Assembly: GCF_003990445.1 (NCBI RefSeq)
Contig: NZ_REEZ01000008.1
Coordinates: 62,001-126,000 of the forward strand
Source: Pararhodobacter zhoushanensis
Lineage (GTDB): Bacteria; Pseudomonadota; Alphaproteobacteria; Rhodobacterales; Rhodobacteraceae
Direction of reading: 5' to 3'
Length of the DNA: 64,000 nucleotides
Below are positions 18,552 to 27,352 of this stretch, piece by piece (the stretch's first letter is position 1; each line of letters begins with the position of its first letter). Position numbers and translations under genes: made by a program. The notes under the pieces are model-generated. The model did not search any database. It saw nothing but the letters and a program-made list of their open reading frames with translations, and was not told the DNA's origin.

Positions 18552-20410
18552 TGACGATCCAAACGCTTGACCGCACCCGCCAAGGCGAAACCCCCGCGCA
18601 AACCGCCCCCGCGCCGCTGCTGGCCGTGCGCAATCTGCGCACCTCTTTCGTGCAACGCGGACGCTGGACATCGGTGCTGGATGATGTGTCCTTTGACATC
18701 GCTGCCGGCGAAACGCTGGCTGTCGTCGGAGAGTCCGGCTCGGGCAAGAGTGTCACGGCGATGTCGATCATGCGCCTGTTGCCGCCAAAGACCAGCCGGG
18801 TCGAGGGACAGGTGCTGTTGCAGGGGCAAGACCTGCTGACCCTGCCCGACGACGCGATGCGGCGCATTCGCGGCAACGAGATCGCGATGATCTTTCAGGA
18901 AACCAGTCTGAACCCGGTCTATACCATCGGGTTTCACATCATCGAAACCCTGCGCCAGCATCGCGGCCTGAACGAGACGCAGGCGCGTGCCGAGGCGCTG
19001 CGTCTCATGGACCGGGTGCGCATTCCCTCGGCAGGGCGGCGCATCGACGAATACGCGCACCAGTTCTCTGGCGGGATGCGCCAACGCATCATGATCGCCA
19101 TCGCGTTGGCCTGTCAGCCCAAACTGCTGATTGCCGACGAGCCGACGACGGCGCTGGATGTGACCATTCAGGCGCAAATCCTGCAGCTGATCAAAGAACT
19201 GCAGGCGGATGAGGGCATGTCGGTGATGTTCATCACCCATGACATGGGGGTTGTGGCGGAAACCTCGGACCGGACCGTGGTGCTCTATCACGGCCGCAAG
19301 GTTGAAGAGGGGCCGACCAGCCGGGTCCTTCTGTCCCCGCACGAAGCCTATACCCGCAAACTGCTGGCCGCCGTGCCACGGCTGGGCGAGATGTCTGACA
19401 GCCCCTTGCCCGCACGGTTTGCCGAAGTCGATATGGCAACCGGCAACAGCACCGCGCCGCGTCCGGTTGTCGACACTGTCGATCACGCCGCAGCGCCGGT
19501 GTTGTCGGTGCAGAACCTGACCACGCGCTTCGATGTGCGCGGCGGCACGTTGGGCGGGGTCACTGCCCGCGTTCATGCGGTCGAGGATGTAAGCTTCGAC
19601 ATCCACGCCGGTGAAACGCTGTCGCTTGTCGGTGAATCGGGCTGCGGAAAGTCCACGACTGGGCGCTCGATCATGCGGTTGGTCAATCCGGTGTCAGGCC
19701 GGATCATGGTCGGCGGCCGCGATATGGCGGGGCTCGGCCACCGCGATCTGCGTGCCATGCGACGCAAGGTGCAGATGATCTTTCAGGATCCAGTCTCCAG
19801 CCTGAACGCGCGCATGACTGTGGGCGATGCCCTGACCGAGCCGTTTGTCGTGCACCGTCTCGGCTCGCGCCGCGCTGCGCGCGACAAGGCGGCGGCACTG
19901 CTGCAAAAGGTCGGGCTGGATGCGGACATGGCCTCGCGGTTTCCGCATGAGTTTTCCGGCGGGCAGCGCCAACGGATCTCGATCGCCCGGGCCTTGATGC
20001 TGGACCCGCAGATCATCGTGGCAGACGAATCCGTCTCGGCGCTGGATGTGTCGGTCAAGGCACAGGTGATCAACCTGCTGCTGGACCTGCAGGAAAGCTT
20101 CAAGGTCTCGTATCTGTTCATCAGTCATGACATGGCCGTGGTCGAACGCGTCAGTCACCGGGTGGCTGTGATGTATCTGGGCGAAATCGTCGAAATAGGG
20201 CCGCGCCAGGCGATATTCGACAATCCGCAGCACAGCTACACGCGCCGTCTGATCGAGGCAGTGCCAGTGGTCGACCCCGCCCGCCGCCACCAGACCCGCC
20301 AGATCCCGGCCGAAGAGATCCGCAGCCCTGTCCGGCAACTGGACTACACACCCCCGACGCGGCAATGGCGAACCGTCGCGCCGGGACATTTCGTGATGGA
20401 TGAAGGCTGA
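18548..20410 (+). CDS. Dual ATPase of Dpp/Gsi-type importer (DppD-DppF fusion)
   Basis: A 620-residue protein with two complete ABC ATPase domains in one chain, as in GsiA. First domain: Walker A GESGSGKS, signature [16 protein letters not shown], Walker [13 protein letters not shown]. Second domain, from about residue 320: Walker [10 protein letters not shown], signature [15 protein letters not shown], Walker [13 protein letters not shown], where the usual Pro after the Glu is Ser. Each half ends with the oligopeptide-class C-terminal extension that often binds an iron-sulfur cluster or contacts the permease. It closes the importer operon and is followed by a hairpin at 20470. Confidence 0.93.
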   Translation: MMTIQTLDRTRQGETPAQTAPAPLLAVRNLRTSFVQRGRWTSVLDDVSFDIAAGETLAVVGESGSGKSVTAMSIMRLLPPKTSRVEGQVLLQGQDLLTLPDDAMRRIRGNEIAMIFQETSLNPVYTIGFHIIETLRQHRGLNETQARAEALRLMDRVRIPSAGRRIDEYAHQFSGGMRQRIMIAIALACQPKLLIADEPTTALDVTIQAQILQLIKELQADEGMSVMFITHDMGVVAETSDRTVVLYHGRKVEEGPTSRVLLSPHEAYTRKLLAAVPRLGEMSDSPLPARFAEVDMATGNSTAPRPVVDTVDHAAAPVLSVQNLTTRFDVRGGTLGGVTARVHAVEDVSFDIHAGETLSLVGESGCGKSTTGRSIMRLVNPVSGRIMVGGRDMAGLGHRDLRAMRRKVQMIFQDPVSSLNARMTVGDALTEPFVVHRLGSRRAARDKAAALLQKVGLDADMASRFPHEFSGGQRQRISIARALMLDPQIIVADESVSALDVSVKAQVINLLLDLQESFKVSYLFISHDMAVVERVSHRVAVMYLGEIVEIGPRQAIFDNPQHSYTRRLIEAVPVVDPARRHQTRQIPAEEIRSPVRQLDYTPPTRQWRTVAPGHFVMDEG

Positions 20411-20469
20411 TCAACAGCCCGCCAACCCTGCAGCACTGGCCGACACCATCGCGCAGGGGCCTCACGAAC

Positions 20470-20493
20470 GGGCCGCGGCGCAGGTCGCGGCCC
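20470..20493 (+). terminator. hairpin after the Dpp-type importer operon
   Basis: GGGCCGCG and CGCGGCCC form an 8-bp G+C stem with an 8-nt loop 59 bp after the dual ATPase gene. No T-tract; terminator role inferred from position. Confidence 0.45.
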
Positions 20494-20968
20494 CTTGATC
20501 TGACGGCGCGGAGGGTCTGATCGCGTACGGCCACAGCCGCCGACCGCCTTACTGAGGGGGTCTTGCGTGAATGGGGCTTTCGGGAAGTGACTCGAAACCG
20601 ATCAAGCGCCTGCAAAGCAACGCTCCCCCAGTGCGAGAAGTACAGCCGACCGGGTCATTGATGGCGCCCGCACCGTGCCGTGCCGCAGGCGCTTGCCACC
20701 AGCGCCCCTGATGCCTGTGGCGACAGATCTTCCCCCGCGCGATGTCGCTCCCATTTGAGCCCTGGGGCTGGAATTTCGTCACTTCTCTGCAATGCCATCC
20801 GCCGTGACTAAAGGGCAATATATTGTCGTTAGTCCATAATGTGCCGCACCGCATTTTGCACTCAGAGTGCAAGAGAAGACACGCTAGATGCACAGATTAT
20901 TCCTATATTATGCAGTAAGGTAGCTGGGTTAGGTTGGCTCAGTGAAGTGTCATTCACACAGAGCTTGC

Positions 20969-21000
20969 CGAAACTATGTTAATATGTTTACATAGTTTCG
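20969..21000. promoter_or_regulatory. perfect 11-bp palindromic operator candidate upstream of badK
   Basis: CGAAACTATGT and ACATAGTTTCG are perfect inverted arms separated by 10 bp, immediately before an AGGAGGAGA ribosome site. Size and symmetry fit a dimeric MarR/TetR/GntR-type repressor; BadR-like protein (29798-30292) is a candidate binder. Confidence 0.6.
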
Positions 21001-21018
21001 AGGTAGGAGGAGACACTC

Positions 21019-21135
21019 ATGAAGGCGACCGTTTTGGCGGCCCGCGCTGCCGATGGCTTGTCCATCGCTGACCGCATTGCGCCCGTTTCCGGCACGATAC
21101 GCGCGCAGCGCTCGCGTACCGGCATCAAGGGGTAA
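21019..21135 (+). CDS. 38-residue leader-like ORF before badK
   Basis: A short ORF starting MKATVLAARA and ending TGIKG. It has the strongest ribosome site in the neighbourhood (AGGAGGAGA, 21005-21013) and stops 6 bp before the badK start. It lies just downstream of the palindrome at 20969. The N-terminus weakly recalls medium-chain dehydrogenases, so it could be a scar of a deleted gene. Alternatively it is a leader peptide that couples translation into badK. No domain is recognisable and coding status is uncertain. Confidence 0.35.
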   Translation: MKATVLAARAADGLSIADRIAPVSGTIRAQRSRTGIKG

Positions 21136-21141
21136 GGGCTG

Positions 21142-21918
21142 ATGAGCTGGACCTCCATCGTGACCGAGACGGACGGTCCGGTCGGCATTGTCCGGCTCAA
21201 CCGCCCTCAGTCGCTAAACGCTCTCAATCTGGTGATGACGACCGAGATGTCCGCCGCGCTGACCGCGTTTGAGGAAGACGACGCGATCGGGGCGATTGTG
21301 CTGACCGGCAATGAGCGTGCCTTTGCCGCCGGGGCGGACATCAAGGAGCTGAAGGACAAGTCGTTTTCCGACGTCTACGCCGAACAGCTCATCACCCGCA
21401 GCTGGGAGCGACCGGCCTCCTGTCGCAAGCCGATCATCGCCGCAGTGTCGGGTCATGCGGCGGGCGGTGGCTGCGAGATCGCGCTGATGTGCGACATTGT
21501 TATTGCCTCGGAAACCGCGCGCTTAAGCCTGCCGGAATCTGCCGTCGGGGTGATCCCCGGCGCAGGGGGCACGCAACGGCTGACGCGGATCGTCGGCAAG
21601 GCCGTGGCGATGGATATGATCCTGTCGGGCCGCGTGATGCACGCGCCCGAAGCACTGGCGCGGGGAGTCGTCAGCCGCGTGGCGCCAGCCGACAGCTATT
21701 TCGACGAGGCGCTGGCGCTTGCACGCCAGCTTGCCGCCCGGTCGCGCCCAATCATGATGCTGGCCAAAGAGGCCGTGAACCACGCGCATGAGACGCATCT
21801 GTCCGAAGGCATCTATCTGGAGCGCCGCCTGCTTTACGCGACCTTCGCCACCGACGACCGGCGCGAAGGCATGACCGCCTTTACCGAAAAGCGCCCGCCC
21901 GTTTTCACCCACCGCTGA
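21142..21918 (+). CDS. badK: Cyclohex-1-ene-1-carboxyl-CoA hydratase (BadK-like enoyl-CoA hydratase)
   Basis: A 258-residue crotonase-fold hydratase. Seen: GNERAFAAGADIKELKD oxyanion-hole region, AAVSGHAAGGGCEIALMCDIVIA with the first catalytic Glu region, the second in LPESAVGVIPGAGGTQRLTR, and a C-terminus EKRPPVFTHR that closely resembles my memory of Rhodopseudomonas BadK. Known reaction: cyclohex-1-enecarboxyl-CoA plus water to 2-hydroxycyclohexanecarboxyl-CoA. The rest of the pathway (badH, badI, aliA, aliB) lies 9-14 kb downstream on the same strand, which supports the call. A general short-chain hydratase is the alternative. Confidence 0.78.
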   Translation: MSWTSIVTETDGPVGIVRLNRPQSLNALNLVMTTEMSAALTAFEEDDAIGAIVLTGNERAFAAGADIKELKDKSFSDVYAEQLITRSWERPASCRKPIIAAVSGHAAGGGCEIALMCDIVIASETARLSLPESAVGVIPGAGGTQRLTRIVGKAVAMDMILSGRVMHAPEALARGVVSRVAPADSYFDEALALARQLAARSRPIMMLAKEAVNHAHETHLSEGIYLERRLLYATFATDDRREGMTAFTEKRPPVFTHR

Positions 21919-21972
21919 GGCGAACGGGCCCTGCGAACCGCACGAAAACAACAACGTCCTGGGAGGAGAAAC

Positions 21973-23031
21973 ATGACGATGCGTTTAATGACCACACCGC
22001 TTGCGCTGGGATCGCTGATCCTGAGCAGCCTGCCGCTTGCTGTCGCGGCACCCGCCATGGCCGCCGAAGTCGACGGCCCGGCGATCACCTGGGAGGTCTC
22101 GCTCTGGGGCAACCGCCGCGGATTTACCGAAGGTGTCGAGGCTCTGGCGGCCTATCTGGCCGAAAAGACTGACGGTAACTTCCAGCTGTCGCTGCAATAT
22201 GGCGGCGTGCTGTCGGACCCCACCGAGAACATCGACGGCATCCAGATCGGAGCCTTCGAGATGGCGACGGTCTGCTCGTTCTATCATCCCGGCAAGCTTC
22301 CGGTCTCGACCGGGCTGAACCTTGCCCTGCTGCCGCTGCCGACGCTGGAAAGTCAGTACCGCACCTATGCCGAATACCTGCGTCACCCGGCAGTGGCGGC
22401 GGAATGGGCGACGTGGAACGCAGTGCCAGTGATGTCGGTTCTGATGCCCAACTACGAAGTCATGGGCCGCGGCGAGCCGCCGATGGATCTGGCGGCGTGG
22501 CAGGGTCTGCGCATCAACGCCTCGGGCGGGCATGCGGCGCTGATGCAGGCGCTTGGCGCGGTGTCGACGACGATTCCGGCCCCGGATCTTTACAGCTCGA
22601 TGGAGCGTGGCGCGCTGGATGCGATCGTCTATCCCTACACCTACGCCTTCACCGCCTATTCGCTGCAGGAACTGTCCACGTGGGTCACCGACAGCTGGAA
22701 CCTGGGTACGGTGCATTGCGCGCTGGCGGCGAATGCTGACGCCTATGCCTCGCTGCCACAGCAGTACCGCGACCTGATCGACGAGGCGATTCCTGCCGCC
22801 TATGCCCACCAGATCGAGGCTTATTCCGAGGTGGACGCCACCAACGAGGCCGACTTCGAAGCGCGCGGCCTTGTGCGGGTGCCGATGCCGGATGACGTGC
22901 GCAGCGCGCTCGAAGCGGCGGTCACCCCCAGCTGGCAGGCATGGGTCGCCGACATGGATAGCCGCGGCTATCCGGGGCAAGAGCTGCTGGACCTCATCCT
23001 GACCTCTGCCGCGGCGGCCACGGCGCAATAA
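21973..23031 (+). CDS. TRAP transporter substrate-binding protein, DctP family
   Basis: A 352-residue periplasmic binding protein. The signal peptide (hydrophobic from about residue 8, cleavage after AMA near 31) is clear and the ATG has a GGGAGGAG site. Family features: NRRGFTEGVEALAAYLAEKTDGNFQLSLQYGGVLSD in outline, GAFEMATVCSFYHPGKLP, and LRINASGGHAALMQALGA near residue 180. TRAP binding proteins carry carboxylates such as C4-dicarboxylates, sialic acid or aromatic and alicyclic acids to a Na+-driven permease. Lying directly after badK, the likely ligand is cyclohexanecarboxylate or a related cyclic acid (inference). Confidence 0.92.
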   Translation: MTMRLMTTPLALGSLILSSLPLAVAAPAMAAEVDGPAITWEVSLWGNRRGFTEGVEALAAYLAEKTDGNFQLSLQYGGVLSDPTENIDGIQIGAFEMATVCSFYHPGKLPVSTGLNLALLPLPTLESQYRTYAEYLRHPAVAAEWATWNAVPVMSVLMPNYEVMGRGEPPMDLAAWQGLRINASGGHAALMQALGAVSTTIPAPDLYSSMERGALDAIVYPYTYAFTAYSLQELSTWVTDSWNLGTVHCALAANADAYASLPQQYRDLIDEAIPAAYAHQIEAYSEVDATNEADFEARGLVRVPMPDDVRSALEAAVTPSWQAWVADMDSRGYPGQELLDLILTSAAAATAQ

Positions 23032-23043
23032 GCGGCACTCTTG

Positions 23044-23068
23044 CCGGCGGGCGGACGCCGCCCGCCGG
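23044..23068 (+). other. intercistronic hairpin between TRAP binding protein and small permease
   Basis: A perfect 11-bp stem (CCGGCGGGCGG / CCGCCCGCCGG) with a 3-nt loop, 12 bp after the dctP-type stop and 20 bp before the next start. Very stable and without a T-tract. Confidence 0.7.
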
Positions 23069-23088
23069 GCTCATCCAAGGGGGAAAGC

Positions 23089-23649
23089 ATGCAAGGACTG
23101 ATCGAGGTAATTCACAAAGCCCTTGGGCAGGTCGAGCGCGTCTTCGCGCTGGCAGCCGGGCTGGTGGTGATGGGCCTGATGGTCGTCGTCTGCGCCGAGG
23201 TTGTGGGGCGCTCGGCGCTGCATCATCCGATCCGGGGCAGCATCGACATCGTGTCACAGATGATGGCCATCGCTGCGGCAGGGGGCATCCCCTACACGCA
23301 ATCCAAGCTGGGCAATGTGCGCATGACGATCCTGACGGGGCGTCTGTCCGACCGGCCGCGCTGGCTGCTCGAAGCGCTGACCTACACCATCGCCTCGTGG
23401 TCTGTCTGGGTATTGATGCAAGGCTCGAACGGCTTCCTGCAACGCGCCTGGCGCAGCGGTGCCGACACCGCCGAGATCCACATCCCCACCTGGATCGGCA
23501 TCAGCTTTGTCACCGTTTCGCTGGCGCTGTTGCTGGCCCGGCTGCTTTTGCAATTAATCGAGGCCCTGCGGCTGCTGGCGCTGCCGCGCTCAGCCTCGCG
23601 GGTGTTCGGCATCGAGCGGCCCGCAGCCGCCGCAACTGGAAAGGGCTGA
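23089..23649 (+). CDS. dctQ: TRAP transporter small permease, DctQ family
   Basis: A 186-residue inner-membrane protein with four hydrophobic segments, the normal size for DctQ. The start at 23089 (GGGGGAAAGC before ATG) is chosen because the TTG frame upstream would run through the hairpin. Seen: EVVGRSALHHPIRGSIDIVSQ between the first two membrane segments and IPYTQSKLGNVRM, both usual in this family. It sits between the binding protein and the large permease gene and would form the QM membrane complex. Confidence 0.9.
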   Translation: MQGLIEVIHKALGQVERVFALAAGLVVMGLMVVVCAEVVGRSALHHPIRGSIDIVSQMMAIAAAGGIPYTQSKLGNVRMTILTGRLSDRPRWLLEALTYTIASWSVWVLMQGSNGFLQRAWRSGADTAEIHIPTWIGISFVTVSLALLLARLLLQLIEALRLLALPRSASRVFGIERPAAAATGKG

Positions 23650-23653
23650 CGCC

Positions 23654-24952
23654 ATGGACCCTGTTACGATCGGCTACCTGGGCATCGGCGCGCTGGTGCT
23701 GTTGGTGCTGCTGGGCGTTCCTGTCGCCTTTGCGTCGGCCTTTGTCGGGATCATAGGTATCAGCTATATCCGCAACCCCGCCGTTGGCGAAGGGCTGGCC
23801 GGGATGATCCCCTTTGCCAATTCGGCCAGTTATTCGCTCAGCGTTCTGCCGCTGTTCGTGGCCATCGGTTTTCTGGCCATGCATGCGGGCATCACCACGT
23901 CGGCCTATGACGCCGCCCGCAAATGGGTCGGTCGCGCACCGGGCGGGCTGGCCACGGCGACAATTTTCGCCAGCGCCGGATTCGCGGCGGTCTCTGGCGC
24001 CTCGACCGCCTCGACCGCGGTCTTCACCCGCCTTGCCCTGCCCGAGATGGAAAAGCGCGGCTACGATCTGGCCTTTTCAGCCGGGGTGGTGGCTGTCGGC
24101 GGCACGCTGGCCGCCCTGATCCCACCCTCGGCCTTGCTGGTGATCTACGGCATCATCGTCGAAACCTCGGTCGCGCAACTGCTGCTGGCGGGCTTCCTGC
24201 CGGGTGTTCTGTCGATCGTGGTTTACCTTGCGGTGATCACCATCGTCGTCAAATTGCGCCCCGGTCTGGCCCCGATCGAACCGGCCGTGCCGATGATGGA
24301 AAAGATCCGCGCGCTGCCGCAGGTGGTTGGTGTGTTCTCGGTCGTTGGCGTGATCCTTGTGGGCATCTACATGGGCTGGATGACCCCCACGGAATCGGCA
24401 GGCGTGGCGACGGCGATCATCCTGCTGATGGCGATGCGCAAACGGATGAAGCTGCGCGAGTTCGGGCACGGCCTGCTGGACACGGTACAGACCACCGCCA
24501 TGATCTTCATGGTGATCTGGGGCGTCATGGTCTTCGTGCGGTTCCTCGCCTTCACCGGCCTGCCCGCGTCGGTTTCCGAAGGGATCACCGATCTGGACGT
24601 GCCGCGCTGGGTGATTTTGGGTGGGATCATCGTGATGTACCTGCTGCTGGGGATGATTCTGGACGGGCTGGGCATGATGCTGCTCACCCTTCCCGTGGTG
24701 TTCCCGTCCATCGTCGCACTGGGGTATGATCCGGTCTGGTTCGGCATCCTGCTGGTCAAACTGATCGAGGTCGGTGTGGTGACGCCGCCGGTGGGGCTTA
24801 ACTGCTACGTGGTGAACGGCATCCGGCCCGATATCCCGCTGGAAAGCGTGTTCAAGGGCGTTGCACCCTTCCTGCTGGGCGAGATCGTCATCATCGGCGT
24901 GATCGTCGCCTTCCCTGACCTGATCCTGCTGCTTCCCAATCTGATGAACTGA
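23654..24952 (+). CDS. dctM: TRAP transporter large permease, DctM family
   Basis: A 432-residue polytopic membrane protein, the usual DctM length, with about twelve hydrophobic segments. Family motifs: GVPVAFASAFVGIIG near the start, GFAAVSGASTASTAVFTRLALPEM with the conserved SGSS-like site for Na+ and substrate, and GMILDGLGMMLLTLPVVFP plus VTPPVGLNCYVVNG in the second half. It starts 4 bp after dctQ and stops one base before the SDR gene at 24954, so the four are cotranscribed with badK. Confidence 0.93.
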   Translation: MDPVTIGYLGIGALVLLVLLGVPVAFASAFVGIIGISYIRNPAVGEGLAGMIPFANSASYSLSVLPLFVAIGFLAMHAGITTSAYDAARKWVGRAPGGLATATIFASAGFAAVSGASTASTAVFTRLALPEMEKRGYDLAFSAGVVAVGGTLAALIPPSALLVIYGIIVETSVAQLLLAGFLPGVLSIVVYLAVITIVVKLRPGLAPIEPAVPMMEKIRALPQVVGVFSVVGVILVGIYMGWMTPTESAGVATAIILLMAMRKRMKLREFGHGLLDTVQTTAMIFMVIWGVMVFVRFLAFTGLPASVSEGITDLDVPRWVILGGIIVMYLLLGMILDGLGMMLLTLPVVFPSIVALGYDPVWFGILLVKLIEVGVVTPPVGLNCYVVNGIRPDIPLESVFKGVAPFLLGEIVIIGVIVAFPDLILLLPNLMN

Positions 24953-24953
24953 C

Positions 24954-25715
24954 ATGACCCATTGTGCGATTATCACCGGCGGAGCGGACGGGATCGGCTG
25001 GGCCTGCGCGCAGGCCCTCGCCACCGCCGGACACCGCGTTGCGCTGCTGGATCTCAACGGCGGCAAGGCGATTGAACGAGCCGTGACGCTGGGGCCAGAG
25101 CACCTCGGACTGGCCTGCGATGTCACCAATGAAGAGGCGGTTGCGGCGGCGGTGCTGCAGGTTAGCGCAGCGCTGGGACCGATCCGCGTGCTGGTGAACA
25201 ACGCCGGGATCGGCGACGTGAACCTGCCGACGCTGGACCAGACCGGCGCGCATTTCCGCAAGATGCTGGACGTCAACCTGACCAGCGCCTTTCTGGTCGC
25301 GCGCGAGGTCGCGCGGGCGATGGCGGATCACGGTCAGGGCGGCGCAATGGTCAACATGGCGTCAATCGCCGCGCTCACCGGGCTGGCACGGCGAAATGGC
25401 TATGGCGCGGCCAAGGCCGGGATCGTGGCGCTGACCCGGTCGCTGGCATGCGAATGGGCGGCGCAGGGCATCCGCGTCAACGCGGTGGCACCGGGCTATG
25501 TACGCACCGAACTGGTTGCAAAGCTGATTGACGACGGGTTGCTGGACGTCTCGGCGATTGAGCGGCGTTGCCCGATGGGCAGACTGATCGAGCCGTCCGA
25601 GATCGCCTCGGCGGTGGCGTTTCTGTGCTCGCCTGCGGCCTCGGCTATCACCGGGGCCACGCTGTCGGTCGATGCCGGGTGGATGGCGTTTGGCGCACCG
25701 GGGGACGCTAGCTGA
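24954..25715 (+). CDS. SDR-family NAD(P)-dependent oxidoreductase
   Basis: A 253-residue classical short-chain dehydrogenase. Seen: cofactor motif TGGADGIG, an Asp after the second strand (LLDLNGG) that favours NAD+, NNAGIGD, catalytic Ser in MASIAALTG, and YGAAK as the YxxxK pair. It starts one base after the TRAP large permease stop. Its product cannot be fixed from sequence: hydroxy-cyclohexanecarboxylate or hydroxyacyl-CoA dehydrogenase are both reasonable given the cluster. It ends overlapping the convergent NIPSNAP gene by eight bases. Confidence 0.88.
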   Translation: MTHCAIITGGADGIGWACAQALATAGHRVALLDLNGGKAIERAVTLGPEHLGLACDVTNEEAVAAAVLQVSAALGPIRVLVNNAGIGDVNLPTLDQTGAHFRKMLDVNLTSAFLVAREVARAMADHGQGGAMVNMASIAALTGLARRNGYGAAKAGIVALTRSLACEWAAQGIRVNAVAPGYVRTELVAKLIDDGLLDVSAIERRCPMGRLIEPSEIASAVAFLCSPAASAITGATLSVDAGWMAFGAPGDAS

Positions 25716-26265
25716 GAGGTGAAACACTCAGCGAGCGGAGCAGGTGATGCGCGGTTGCGCCCGACGGTGCGGCGGGCGTCCCGCGGCTGAGGGCGACAAG
25801 CGCGCCGGGCGTGTCGCCATGCTCGACGCTCCAGACCGCCAGCGCTTCATCGGGCGCAGCACCAAAGGTCAGGGTCATGAACCCCGGCGCAAAAAGCGCT
25901 GCACCCGGCTCCAGCGCCGCATGCGGTGCGCGGCGGGCACCGACGACGGACTCCAGAGCCGCCGACCCCCGCTGCAAGCGCATCAGCCGGTTTTCCTGCC
26001 GTTCGATAAGGGGAAAGCCGCGCGGCATGAAGCCCTGCGTCCAACCCGCTTCACCGGCAAGGCCTGCCCGGCAGGTGTCCCGTTCGGCCAAAGACCCATA
26101 GATCCACAGATGATGGATGCGGTTCAGCGGTCCGCTTTCCGCCAGCCAATAGCCGCCCAAGGGCAGATGGCGGGTGGCGTGTTGCACGCCCTCGCGGCTG
26201 AACAGGGCGAGGTAGTCCAACGCCTTGCCCACACTCAGATCATAGCTGCGCCATTCGAAAATCAT
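25708..26265 (-). CDS. NIPSNAP-family protein
   Basis: A 185-residue protein whose N-terminus (MIFEWRSYDLSVGKALDYLALF) is the typical ExRxY opening of NIPSNAP domains, with a second half-domain carrying LESVVGARR and VWSVEHGDT. The ATG at 26265 has an AGGAGG site; the longer frame upstream has no support. NIPSNAP proteins are ferredoxin-like barrel proteins of poorly known role that often sit in catabolic operons. It is transcribed towards the SDR gene and away from the AraC gene on the same strand, 52 bp downstream of the AraC gene's stop. Confidence 0.8.
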   Translation of the reverse strand: MIFEWRSYDLSVGKALDYLALFSREGVQHATRHLPLGGYWLAESGPLNRIHHLWIYGSLAERDTCRAGLAGEAGWTQGFMPRGFPLIERQENRLMRLQRGSAALESVVGARRAPHAALEPGAALFAPGFMTLTFGAAPDEALAVWSVEHGDTPGALVALSRGTPAAPSGATAHHLLRSLSVSPLS

Positions 26266-26317
26266 CGGCCCCTCCTGTCGCGCCATACTGCGCAGCGCAG
26301 TCGGCAGGGACATGGAT

Positions 26318-27232
26318 TCAAGCGGTAAACTCTTGTGCTTTTTCCGCGTGCCGGCTGCGCCGGTACTCGCCTGGCGCCATGCCAACCCGGCGCGAGAAGA
26401 AGCGGCTGAAATAGGCCGGGTCTTCAAACCCCAGCTCATATCCCACTTCGGCCACGGTACGCGCCATATAGACAAGGTGGCGCTTGGCCTCGACAACCAG
26501 CCGCTCGTATAGCAGTTCTGACGCCGTCCGCCCGGTCCGCGCGCGGCACGCTTGCGTCAGCCGCTGGACGGTGACGCCCAGATCGGCGGCGTAAAACTCC
26601 ATGGATTTCTGGTGCCGGAAGTTCTGCTCAAGCGCATTGCGGTAGCGACAGAGCAAGACATACTCGCGGTCCTGCGCGAGGGGGCGCATATCTGGCTGCG
26701 CGGCGCGGTAACGGCGCATGGCGGTGATCAGGATCAGGTGCAGATACCCCTCGATCGCGCGGACACGGCCCGGCACGGACTGGACGTATTCCTCTTGCAA
26801 GCCATGGAACAGCGACGCGGCGTGATCCATGGCACCGGGCGGCGTATCCAGCGCGTAGACGGCGGGCTGAGTCAGCGCGGCGGCCAAATCGGCCACGTCT
26901 TGGGTGAGCCGGGCGATGAAGGGCACGGCGGCATTGATCACCGCCCCATCGGTGCGCGGTACGAACAGAAATTCATGCACCAGCCCGGCCGGAACCACGA
27001 CCAGCGAACCGGGGGGAACGGCGTATTCCTCGCCCTCGACCCGCAGGGTGCCGCCGCCGTTGTCGACCAGCAGAATCTGGATGTGGTCAGGATGCACATG
27101 CGGCGGAATCGTCCAATCGTGGCGGCCACTGCGCTCGGGGATCCGCTCGATATGCAGGAAATCCATTTCGACGTCAGGCCCGGATTCTCCGTAGAGAAAA
27201 CAACTCGGTATGCCAGTGCCAGTCCAGTCCAT
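26318..27232 (-). CDS. AraC-family regulator, PobR/HpaA-like
   Basis: A 304-residue regulator with an N-terminal cupin-type effector domain (IPPHVHPDHIQILLVDNGGGTLRVEGEEY in outline, about residues 40-70) and a C-terminal AraC HTH pair ending VAEVGYELGFEDPAYFSRFFSRRVGMAPGEYRR. I use the ATG at 27232, which follows GAGGGAGG. The layout and the HPDHIQILLV wording recall PobR/HpaA regulators of 4-hydroxybenzoate or 4-hydroxyphenylacetate genes. It is divergent from the ketosteroid-dehydrogenase-like gene at 27353, which it probably controls. An effector related to 4-hydroxybenzoate is a hypothesis. Confidence 0.88.
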   Translation of the reverse strand: MDWTGTGIPSCFLYGESGPDVEMDFLHIERIPERSGRHDWTIPPHVHPDHIQILLVDNGGGTLRVEGEEYAVPPGSLVVVPAGLVHEFLFVPRTDGAVINAAVPFIARLTQDVADLAAALTQPAVYALDTPPGAMDHAASLFHGLQEEYVQSVPGRVRAIEGYLHLILITAMRRYRAAQPDMRPLAQDREYVLLCRYRNALEQNFRHQKSMEFYAADLGVTVQRLTQACRARTGRTASELLYERLVVEAKRHLVYMARTVAEVGYELGFEDPAYFSRFFSRRVGMAPGEYRRSRHAEKAQEFTA

Positions 27233-27293
27233 CGTTTTGTCGCCTCCCTCACGTCGCCTGCGTATCGTGCAATAAATGCAGATCAGCGTCCAT

Positions 27294-27309
27294 TCTGTCG
27301 TTGGACAGA
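27294..27309. promoter_or_regulatory. small inverted repeat in the AraC/FAD divergent promoter region
   Basis: TCTGTC and GACAGA flank GTTG, 44 bp before the ATG of the FAD gene and 62 bp before the AraC start. It could be part of the AraC operator. Short, so weak evidence. Confidence 0.3.
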
Positions 27310-27352
27310 TCGTGGTGTTCCTTGACCGAAGATGGCTTCGGAGGGAGAGGAT

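Larger units (their letters stand above)
20411..21018. other. intergenic region before the cyclohexanecarboxylate cluster
   Basis: About 600 bp without a convincing gene. It holds the hairpin at 20470-20493, a stretch whose minus-strand reading frames resemble nothing I recognise, an AT-rich segment from about 20810 with likely promoter elements, and the palindrome at 20969-21000. Confidence 0.6.

Noticed and set aside
20549-20893. Minus-strand frame in the 20.4-20.9 kb gap as an insertion-sequence remnant
   Set aside because: The wording vaguely recalls transposase tails, but I could find no DDE motif, terminal inverted repeats or target-site duplication by eye.
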